Positions 44,572-52,305 of a stretch of DNA of 64,000 nt are shown here, one piece after another. Below the pieces are notes generated by a model. It saw nothing but the letters and a program-made list of their open reading frames with translations, was not told the origin of the DNA and made no database searches. Position 1 is the stretch's first letter. Each line of letters opens with the position of its first letter. This stretch comes from Aminobacter aganoensis. Its GTDB lineage: Bacteria; Pseudomonadota; Alphaproteobacteria; Rhizobiales; Rhizobiaceae. The translations under genes were made by a program, and so were the position numbers. Location of the stretch: assembly GCF_014206975.1 (NCBI RefSeq), contig NZ_JACHOU010000002.1, positions 1-64,000 on the forward strand. The letters run 5' to 3'.

Positions 44572-45687
44572 ATGCCTGAAATCCGTCCCTTGCGGGCCGA
44601 CGATCTGCCTGTCGTGGCAGACATGTTCCAGCGCGTGCTGCGCAAGCGACGCAGCCCGGCGCCCGCGACGCTGGCCAGCTACCTCCAGCGCCTCTATCTC
44701 GATTCCACCGACGGCAGCGCCGGATCGCCGTCGCTCGTCCACGTCGCCGAGAACGGCCGGGTTTCCGGCTTCGTCGGGGTGACGTCGCTGCCGATGCGCT
44801 TTGGGGAAACCAGGCTGAACGCCTCGATCTGCGGCTCGCTGATGGTGGACGAGGACCAGCGCAACGATCTTTCCGGCGCCAGGCTTCTCAAGGCGTTCCT
44901 TGCCGGGCCTCAGGACATTTCGTTCAGCGAGACGGCGAGCGACGTCACCGCCAATATGTGGACGACACTGCGCGGCACGATCTTGCCCCAGCACAGCCTC
45001 GACTGGATCAAGGTCATCAAACCCGCGAGCTTTACCATCGCGGGAGCCAAGGTGCGCGTACCGATGGCCCGCTTTGCGGCTCCACTCGCCCGTGCCGCGG
45101 ACGCCGGCTTGCGGCTCCGGCGCAGCGGCGAATTCTCGCGCTGGTTCGGCGCCCGCGATGCCGCGGCGACTCTCGGTCGCTACACGGTCGCGGACATCGA
45201 CCAGGACGGCTTCGCCAGGCTGCTTGGCAATTTTACGTCAAGATTCGCGGTTCATCCCGAATGGAACGATGCCTTGCTGGCGCGCATCATGGCGGACGCC
45301 TCGGCCAAGCAGGACTTCGGCGCGCCGTTCCGATGCAGGGTGTCGAGCCGAACCGGTGCCGTCATCGGCGCCTTCATGTATTTTGGACGCGCCGGAGAAA
45401 TCGGCCACGTCCTCCAGGTCCTGGCCCTGCCCGGCCAGGCCGGGGCAGTGATCGACTGCCTGATCGCGCATGCGGCGACAACGGGCCTCGCGGCGGTCAG
45501 GGGACGAACCCAGCCTGCATTGCTGGAAGCGATGCTCGGCCGGCAAATAATCTTCATCAACGTCAATTCGACGGTGGTGCACGCCCGCGATCCGGAACTC
45601 GTACGGCAGTTCCAGGCAGGAAACGGCTTTTTCAACGGGTTGGTGGGGGAGCATTGGAGCCGGATATTCGGCGACAGGTTCGACTGA
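44572..45687 (+). CDS. GNAT-like N-acyltransferase of a polysaccharide locus
   Basis: A 371-residue protein that opens like a GNAT acyltransferase (MPEIRPLRADDLPVVADMF, then FVGVTSLPMRFG). The second half carries another acyltransferase-like fold with GEIGHVLQVLALPG. It is soluble, without a signal peptide. It follows the methyltransferase by 81 bases and converges on the Sel1 genes. A role in acylating a precursor sugar or peptide is suggested by position only. Confidence 0.6.
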   Translation: MPEIRPLRADDLPVVADMFQRVLRKRRSPAPATLASYLQRLYLDSTDGSAGSPSLVHVAENGRVSGFVGVTSLPMRFGETRLNASICGSLMVDEDQRNDLSGARLLKAFLAGPQDISFSETASDVTANMWTTLRGTILPQHSLDWIKVIKPASFTIAGAKVRVPMARFAAPLARAADAGLRLRRSGEFSRWFGARDAAATLGRYTVADIDQDGFARLLGNFTSRFAVHPEWNDALLARIMADASAKQDFGAPFRCRVSSRTGAVIGAFMYFGRAGEIGHVLQVLALPGQAGAVIDCLIAHAATTGLAAVRGRTQPALLEAMLGRQIIFINVNSTVVHARDPELVRQFQAGNGFFNGLVGEHWSRIFGDRFD

Positions 45688-45699
45688 GCGGCCGCCGGC

Positions 45700-48051
45700 T
45701 CAGAAGGCGTAGGAGAGAATGTCTCCGGCCTGGCTGCTCATCGGTCCGAAGCGACACGCGCCCCGCATCGATTTCGACACGCAAAACCGGTTGACCGCGC
45801 GCGTCGTGGTTCCGCTGAGCACGCCGTTTACCGGACCGTTGTAGAAACCGGCTTCCTTGAGCTGATGCTGGGCCAGGTAGATGTAGGCGTTGGGATGGGT
45901 GGTGCGCATCATGCGTATGAGCGATTGGCGCTGCTCCGCCGAAAGCTCTTGCATGCGCGCTGCGATCTGCTGGTAGCCTCCGCGCCCTGAGGGCTCGGCC
46001 GAGAACAACATTTCCTCGACAAGCCTGTCGCCCCGCGACAGCCAGGGCGAAACCCCAGCGAACAGCTGGCGCGCGCGCTTCGGATCGGCCCTGATGAAGG
46101 TCGTGCGTCCGTAGCGGCGGCCGTCGCGATAATAGCTGATCAGGTGGCGCGCGGCCGCGATGTTGCCGGCCTCGGCAGCCTGAACCAGAAGAGCGACCGC
46201 AGCCTTGGCGTCGCGCTTCGTACCCATGCCGTAGAGCATGGCATCGGCCAGCGGGACGACCGCGTCCAGCAGACCCATGGCATCGGCCTGGCGCAGCGCG
46301 GCAACGCCGTCGGCTGGCTTGCCGGCATTGCGCAGCAGGCTCTCCGAAAGTGCAGACCCGAGAATGAGCAAGCCGTAGGCATCGCCGGCCTCGGCCGCCT
46401 GGCGGTAATATCCGGCCGCGCGCCGTCCGTTGCTCTGCAGCAGCTTGCCTTCGCGGTAGAGGTCGCCGAGCCTGATCAGGCCCTGCGTCCAGCCGAGCGA
46501 TGCGGCTTCGGCATATTCCCGCATTGCCGCCGATAGATCGGGCGGGCCGGCATCGCCCCGGGTCAACAGGTCGCCCATGACGACATGCGCCTCGCCCTCG
46601 CCGCTTTCCGTCGCTTTCCTTACCATGGCGCGACCGGCGGCGACGTCCTGCGCGGTGCCCTGTCCTCGCGCCGTCATGGCGCCAGCCCGGACCTCGCCTG
46701 CAACGCTGCCGCGCGCAGCAGCCTGGCGGTAGTAGTCGAGCGCCTTCGGCAGATTCACGGCAACCGTCATGCCGTCGCTGTAGAAATCGCCGAGCCGCAC
46801 CAGTGCATCCGCATCCTCGAGATCGGCAGCCCGCTCGTAGGCTGCAACCGCGCCTTCGCCGTCGACCTTGCCCGATTGCGGTTCCCGCAGCAGGTCGCCC
46901 AGGGTGATCAGCGCCACGGCATTTCCGGCATCGGCGATCCGCCGAACGATACTGCGCCCTGCCTCCACGTCGCGTGGCGTACCAAGCCCATGCGCCGTCA
47001 GTTCGCCCAAACGCAAGGCAGCGTGGACGTTGCCGGCGGCACTTGCCTGCCTGTAGTAGGCGAGTGCTGTCGGGAAGTCGGCTGCCGGCACGCCCGACGT
47101 TTCACGGCTATAGATGTCGCCGAGCACCGAAAGCGCCTCGGCATCGCCTGTGTCGGCGATCGCCTTTATCGCGGCCAATCCGCCCTCGACGTCCTGGCGC
47201 GTGCCTTGCCCCCGAAACGTCAGTTCGGCGACACGCAGCTTGCCGAGTTGCTGCCCTGCCCTTGCCGCCGCCCGGTAGAATTCGAACGCCTTGGCAAAGT
47301 CCGGTTTGCCGGCGCGGCCACTGCCATAGAGATCGCCGAGCCTCAGTGCCGCATCGAGATGACCAAGGGCTGATGCCTTGGCATAGGCTGTCTCCGCTTC
47401 CTGGATATCGAGCGCGCCAACCTTGCTGTCGCTCATGAGGTCGCCCAGGGAAACGAGCGCGTGCAAATTGCCGCGATCGGCGAGCGAACGCACCAGCGCG
47501 CGCCCGGCCTCACTGTCCTTTTCGGCACCTTGGCCGCGCGCCAGCATTTCTCCGCTGCGCAGTATGCCTGTTTCATTCCCTGTCGCCGCGGCGCGGCGGA
47601 AGTAGTCGTAGGCGCGGGGCAGGTCGAGCGACAGCCCGCGGGTGCCGGGGCGGCTGTAGAGGTCACCCAGCAACGCAAGGGCAGCGCCGTCGCCAGAGGA
47701 AGCGATCTCTTCGATGGCGGCGAGGCCGGCATCGACATCGCTTTCGGTGCCTTCGCCAAGGACGCGCATTTCGCCGACGCGAAGCCTGGCAGTTGCACTG
47801 CCGGCCTCGGCAGCCTGACGATAGTAGTCGAATGCCCTGGAAGGATCGCGGCTGGTGTTTCCAGCGTCACTGTAGAGGTCGCCAAGGCGCAGCAGCGCGT
47901 CGGCGTTGACGATGCGGCCAGGTGTTGCGGCATCGCCGGCGCTTGCCGATGCGCCCGTCTCCGGCGCGGTCTGTGCCGACAACGCGGTGGCCGCCAACAA
48001 GGTCACGACCGAGGCCGACAACACCACATGACATAAACGCGACAACGCCAA
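45700..48051 (-). CDS. Secreted Sel1-repeat protein with C-terminal peptidoglycan-binding-like domain
   Basis: A 783-residue exported protein. The signal peptide ends near residue 27 (LSA-Q). Tandem Sel1-like (TPR-related) helical repeats fill most of the chain; the consensus pieces LRLGDLYS, A..YYRQAAEAG and GEMLARGQG alternate with longer units. The last 80 residues include LAQHQLKEAGFYNGPVNG, typical of a PG_binding_1 domain. Proteins of this design, such as AlgK of alginate systems, scaffold periplasmic polysaccharide secretion complexes. It is the last gene of the minus-strand run that begins with GH16 and lies 26 bases after its sister gene. Confidence 0.8.
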   Translation of the reverse strand: MALSRLCHVVLSASVVTLLAATALSAQTAPETGASASAGDAATPGRIVNADALLRLGDLYSDAGNTSRDPSRAFDYYRQAAEAGSATARLRVGEMRVLGEGTESDVDAGLAAIEEIASSGDGAALALLGDLYSRPGTRGLSLDLPRAYDYFRRAAATGNETGILRSGEMLARGQGAEKDSEAGRALVRSLADRGNLHALVSLGDLMSDSKVGALDIQEAETAYAKASALGHLDAALRLGDLYGSGRAGKPDFAKAFEFYRAAARAGQQLGKLRVAELTFRGQGTRQDVEGGLAAIKAIADTGDAEALSVLGDIYSRETSGVPAADFPTALAYYRQASAAGNVHAALRLGELTAHGLGTPRDVEAGRSIVRRIADAGNAVALITLGDLLREPQSGKVDGEGAVAAYERAADLEDADALVRLGDFYSDGMTVAVNLPKALDYYRQAAARGSVAGEVRAGAMTARGQGTAQDVAAGRAMVRKATESGEGEAHVVMGDLLTRGDAGPPDLSAAMREYAEAASLGWTQGLIRLGDLYREGKLLQSNGRRAAGYYRQAAEAGDAYGLLILGSALSESLLRNAGKPADGVAALRQADAMGLLDAVVPLADAMLYGMGTKRDAKAAVALLVQAAEAGNIAAARHLISYYRDGRRYGRTTFIRADPKRARQLFAGVSPWLSRGDRLVEEMLFSAEPSGRGGYQQIAARMQELSAEQRQSLIRMMRTTHPNAYIYLAQHQLKEAGFYNGPVNGVLSGTTTRAVNRFCVSKSMRGACRFGPMSSQAGDILSYAF

Positions 48052-48077
48052 CTCCCCAGCCGCAACACCTGCGCTGT

Positions 48078-50246
48078 TCAGTAACGAACGCTTTCGCCCG
48101 GCGCCGTTGCCGTCGGGTTTTCTGCGTCGACTGCTTTCAGATAATACTCCGCCGCCTTCTTGCCGTCCGACGGCACACCCTTGCCGTCGCGATAAAGATC
48201 TCCGAGCCGGAGCAAGGCATCCGCCCGCCCCTGCCGGGCAGCACTCTCGTAGGCCGCCACAGCGGCCGGGCCATCGATGGCCCCAATGGCACCCGAAAGA
48301 TGCAGGTCGCCGAGCACGACATAGGCATAGGGGTCGCCGGCCGCGCCAACCTGCCGGACGAGTTCGAGGCCCGCCGCGATGTTCTGGGGCGTACCTTCGC
48401 CGCGTGCGGTCATCTCGCCCTGGCGCAATCGGCCGGTCTCATCTCCGGCCAGCCCGGCCCTGCGGTAGAACTCGAATGCCTTGCCCGAATCGACTGGGAT
48501 AGGTCCGCCCTGGCGATAGATGTCGCCGATGCGCACCAGCGCCTCAGGTCGGCCGAGGACCGCCGCCTTCTCATAGGCACGCACCGCCTCCGGCGCATCA
48601 AATGTCCCCGTCGAGCCGTCCGCCATCAGTGTTCCCAGCGACATCAGCGCGTCGCTGCTGCCGGCATCTGCCGCAGCCCGCACCAGCGCGAGGCCACTTG
48701 CCACGTTCTTGGCCGTGCCCTGGCCACGAACCATCATCTCGCCGGCGCGCACGCTGCCGATGACGCTGCCAGCATCGGACGACTTGCTGAAATAGCCGTA
48801 GGCCCGGGCCGGATCGGCCTGCAAGAGTCCGCCGATGCCACGCTGGTATAGCGCGCCAAGCAGGTTCAACGCATCGGCGTCTCCGTCTTTCGCGAGCGCA
48901 TTCATCTGCGCGAGCCCCGACTCGACATCGCGGTTCGTGCCACGCCCGAGCAGGGTCATCTCGCCGGCGCGCAGTTTTCCCAAGACGTTGCCCGCCTGCG
49001 ATGCCCTGGCGTAGTAGGAGAACGCCCTGGGCAATTCCGACGTGATCGAGCCGTTGCGGCTGTAAAGATCGCCAAGCCTGACAAGGGCATCGGAATGGCC
49101 GAGCGAAGCCGCCTTGTCATAAGAAGCAACAGCCGCAGCGAGATCGACGGGCGCCACAGTCGCATCGCTGAGCAGATCGCCAAGCGCGATGAGCGCGAAG
49201 GTATCGCCCTGGTCGGCAAGACCGGCCAGCATGGCGCGCCCCGCCTGATAGGACTGGCCGGTGCCGCGTCCTCGGGCCAGCATCTCGCCGGTTCGCAGGA
49301 TACCAGTCTCGTCTCCGCTGTCGGCGGCGCGGCGGAAATAGCCGAACGCCTTGGCAAAATCGATCGAGATGACGCCGCCGTCCGAACGGCTGTAGAGCGA
49401 ACCGAGAAGCACAAGCCCGGCAGGATTGCGGGTGCGGGCCACCACTTCCTCGATCATCGCGATCCCGGCGGTGACATCCTTCGCCACGCCCTGGCCGATG
49501 GCCGTCATTTCGCCGATCCGAAGCCTGGCGACATCGTAGCCGAGAGCGACAGCCTTTCGGTAGAAGTCGAACGCCTTGGCCGGATCCATTGCGACCATGC
49601 CCTGGCCGCCCGGCCTGTATAGATCGCCGAGCAGCACGAACGCCTCGGCGTTGCCGCCATCGGCAAGGGCGGTGATGACGGCCAGCCCCTTGCCGGTATC
49701 GCGTGTCACGCCCTGCCCGCGCGCCAGCATCTCGCCCACCCTCAGCCTGGCATCGTCGCTGCCGGCCTTGGCTGCCTGGTCATAGAAGAGGTAGGCACGC
49801 TTCGGGTCGGCGGCCACCACCCTGCCCTCGCGGTAGAGATCGCCAAGCCGCATCAGCGCTTCGGCACTGCCCATGGATGCGGCCTGCAGGTAGAGTTCGG
49901 TCGCGGCGAAGGGATCGGCCGTGGCGTCCCTGGCGATGCCGATCAGATCGGATGGCGCAATGATCGCGTAGACGGCATCGGGGCGGCCCGGATTGGCCAT
50001 AACGCGATAAAAAGCGAGCGCCGCCTCGGCACCCTCGACCGTCGTCTTGCCGTCGCGATAGAGGTCGCCGAGCGCCATATAGGACGCAGCAAGCGCCTTG
50101 GTGAAGCCGTCGGGACGCGCCGACTGCTGGCTTTGCCCGACTGGCGGCCCGACTTCAGGAGACGTCGGAGCCTGCCCGTCGGGACTGGCTTCAGCCGCCA
50201 TTCCCGACATCACAACGCTGGCGACAAACAACCAGCCGAAACGCAT
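48078..50246 (-). CDS. Secreted Sel1-repeat protein
   Basis: A 722-residue exported protein with a signal peptide ending near residue 20 (AEA-S) and Sel1 repeats over most of its length. The repeat units closely match those of the neighbouring gene (LLGDLYS, YYRKA-type helices, GEM..RGQG), which implies tandem duplication, but it lacks the peptidoglycan-binding tail. ATG 50246 is chosen because a GGGAG lies upstream and the signal peptide then begins MRFGWLF. Likely a periplasmic scaffold for polysaccharide assembly. Confidence 0.78.
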   Translation of the reverse strand: MRFGWLFVASVVMSGMAAEASPDGQAPTSPEVGPPVGQSQQSARPDGFTKALAASYMALGDLYRDGKTTVEGAEAALAFYRVMANPGRPDAVYAIIAPSDLIGIARDATADPFAATELYLQAASMGSAEALMRLGDLYREGRVVAADPKRAYLFYDQAAKAGSDDARLRVGEMLARGQGVTRDTGKGLAVITALADGGNAEAFVLLGDLYRPGGQGMVAMDPAKAFDFYRKAVALGYDVARLRIGEMTAIGQGVAKDVTAGIAMIEEVVARTRNPAGLVLLGSLYSRSDGGVISIDFAKAFGYFRRAADSGDETGILRTGEMLARGRGTGQSYQAGRAMLAGLADQGDTFALIALGDLLSDATVAPVDLAAAVASYDKAASLGHSDALVRLGDLYSRNGSITSELPRAFSYYARASQAGNVLGKLRAGEMTLLGRGTNRDVESGLAQMNALAKDGDADALNLLGALYQRGIGGLLQADPARAYGYFSKSSDAGSVIGSVRAGEMMVRGQGTAKNVASGLALVRAAADAGSSDALMSLGTLMADGSTGTFDAPEAVRAYEKAAVLGRPEALVRIGDIYRQGGPIPVDSGKAFEFYRRAGLAGDETGRLRQGEMTARGEGTPQNIAAGLELVRQVGAAGDPYAYVVLGDLHLSGAIGAIDGPAAVAAYESAARQGRADALLRLGDLYRDGKGVPSDGKKAAEYYLKAVDAENPTATAPGESVRY

Positions 50247-50406
50247 GGGCCCAAGCTCCCGACAGCGCGCAGGCTGCATTCAATGCAGCAACGCTAATAT
50301 GAAACAATCATTGCACTTTCCCGGCAAGAACAATTTCGAGCGGCATGCCAGCCACGCCTGTTCGCGCAGGCCGGCAGCGCGATACGACACCCATGGCGGC
50401 ACGCTT

Positions 50407-52305
50407 CTACCTGACCCATTCGCCCATCCTTATGCCTTCGCCGTCCGGAGCGAAGATACTGGCGTCGGGCGTCGCCCTCACCAGCCGAAACCGCGCCGAA
50501 GCCCGCAAGGCGCTTTCGATGTCATCAAGCGACCCTTTCGGCATGACGCCGAGGTCGTCGATGTATGCCTTCTGGCTTCGCGTGATGATGACGAACGACG
50601 TGCCCGGCGACCGGCCTCGCAACCAATGCGACAACTCCGCAGCAGGGTCGGCCAGCACGGCAGCGATGGACTGCTTGCTCTCTGCGGAGATCGGCACATA
50701 GGTGAAGTGCTCGTAGTTCATGAACTGCTCGGGGTAATTTGGCGCCCCCTCGACCAGGACAGAACCGACCGGCGCATGCGCATAAAGCCATTGCGAGGCC
50801 TGAACCTCGGCCTGGGTGAAGCTGTACTGCCTGTCCTTGCCATTGTTGGCGAGCACGAACGCCACCGACAATGCCGCACCCATCGTTGCCAGGGCATAGC
50901 GCGCGATCGCGTCACGCTGCGTCCCCGACCATGGAAAGAACAGGGCAGCGGCGAAGAAAGCGAGGAATGGCAGCGCAAACAGGTAGACACGGAAGGCGAT
51001 CTCTCCGCCATAAGACGTCGCGACCAATAGGAAAGCAGGGGCAAGCGTCAACACGACCGCAGGCCCATCACGGTAGCCCGCTGCCAGCCGCCGCAATCCG
51101 CCGAACACGGCGGCGAGCGCAATGATGCCAGTCAGCGCGCGCGAGGCCCACGACACCACCACCTGTCCCGGGCTTACGATAGAGGTGTCGACGAGGCGCT
51201 CGCCGATCTCGGTGGAGGTGTCGCCGAAGCGCTGGACCAGTTCCGGCAAGACCGAGGCCATGTAGCCGTCGGCGTAAAACAGCAGCCATGCCGTTTCGAC
51301 CAGCACGGCAAAGACCAGATATCCCAGGCTGAGCTGCCCGAGGAACCACAGGCCGCCGAGAGCCACCATGACCACCATCGGCGTCAAGGGATGGGTCGCC
51401 ACGATGGCAAAGATCAGCACCATCGCCAGCACCGAGGCCATCACCCGCACGCGCGGCTGCTGCCCCAGCGTCATCAACGGCTGGCCACGCGAAACCAGGC
51501 CGAAATAGCGACCGCAGAGCCCGACGAGGCTGCGTCCGCCGGGATCGGCCCAGGATTGCTCCGCGCGAAGCGGACCGACGCACACGGCGATGAGCATCAA
51601 GTAGAAAAGGAATGCGACACCCTGCGGCGAGTAGTAGTCCTGACCGATCCAATTGCCGACGGCGAAGAGCCAGACAGCGCCCCAGACAAGCCTGGGGTCA
51701 GCGGTAAAGCGGCGGTAAATGAGTGGCAGCACGAGGATGTAGAGCAGATTGAGCACCGGCGGCGAGAACCGTGCGATGTTGGCGACCTGGAGCGGCTTGA
51801 TGTCGAACAGATTGGCAATGGCGGCGCTGACGACGAACAGACCAGGCCAGTTGCTGTAGGCGGCAAGGAAGGGGGCCGTCGGATCGATCTGGCCATGCCG
51901 CTGCACGTAATCGACGACACCGACATGCTTCCATGCCCAGGCATAACGCAAGGTGTCGTAGACGATTGCGGGGGTGCCGTGGAGCAGCAGGACCAGCAGG
52001 GCGATCTGCAGTAGCGGAATTTGGGTCTCGCATACGCCACGTTTCAGGCTGAGTGCGAAGCCCGCGCCGACGGCTGCGTAGGCCGCCCATATCGTGGCCG
52101 GCAGAACCGAGAACAGGCCGTAGTCGTCCACGCCTGCAGTGTCCGTGAGGAAGAGGCTGGCTATCCAAAGCGCGAACCCCAGGCCGAGGCACGTCAGTGA
52201 CAAGATGGCCGAACGATCGGAAAACCAGCCCGCCCTTGTAGCGGGTGGATGCTCGACTGCCGTAACGATGGCAGCAGGGATCACTTCGGTCGCCATCACA
52301 TTCAT
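50407..52305 (-). CDS. Polytopic membrane protein, possible GT-C-type glycosyltransferase
   Basis: A 632-residue protein with about a dozen hydrophobic segments and a soluble C-terminal domain (from about residue 500). The first external loop has an acidic pair in TAGVDDYG, a position where GT-C glycosyltransferases keep their catalytic Asp/Glu. I do not recognise the exact family; a lipid-linked sugar transferase or polymerase is the best guess. Start ATG 52305 follows GGAGG and overlaps the flippase stop by four bases. The 160-base gap to the next Sel1 gene contains nothing notable. Confidence 0.6.
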   Translation of the reverse strand: MNVMATEVIPAAIVTAVEHPPATRAGWFSDRSAILSLTCLGLGFALWIASLFLTDTAGVDDYGLFSVLPATIWAAYAAVGAGFALSLKRGVCETQIPLLQIALLVLLLHGTPAIVYDTLRYAWAWKHVGVVDYVQRHGQIDPTAPFLAAYSNWPGLFVVSAAIANLFDIKPLQVANIARFSPPVLNLLYILVLPLIYRRFTADPRLVWGAVWLFAVGNWIGQDYYSPQGVAFLFYLMLIAVCVGPLRAEQSWADPGGRSLVGLCGRYFGLVSRGQPLMTLGQQPRVRVMASVLAMVLIFAIVATHPLTPMVVMVALGGLWFLGQLSLGYLVFAVLVETAWLLFYADGYMASVLPELVQRFGDTSTEIGERLVDTSIVSPGQVVVSWASRALTGIIALAAVFGGLRRLAAGYRDGPAVVLTLAPAFLLVATSYGGEIAFRVYLFALPFLAFFAAALFFPWSGTQRDAIARYALATMGAALSVAFVLANNGKDRQYSFTQAEVQASQWLYAHAPVGSVLVEGAPNYPEQFMNYEHFTYVPISAESKQSIAAVLADPAAELSHWLRGRSPGTSFVIITRSQKAYIDDLGVMPKGSLDDIESALRASARFRLVRATPDASIFAPDGEGIRMGEWVR

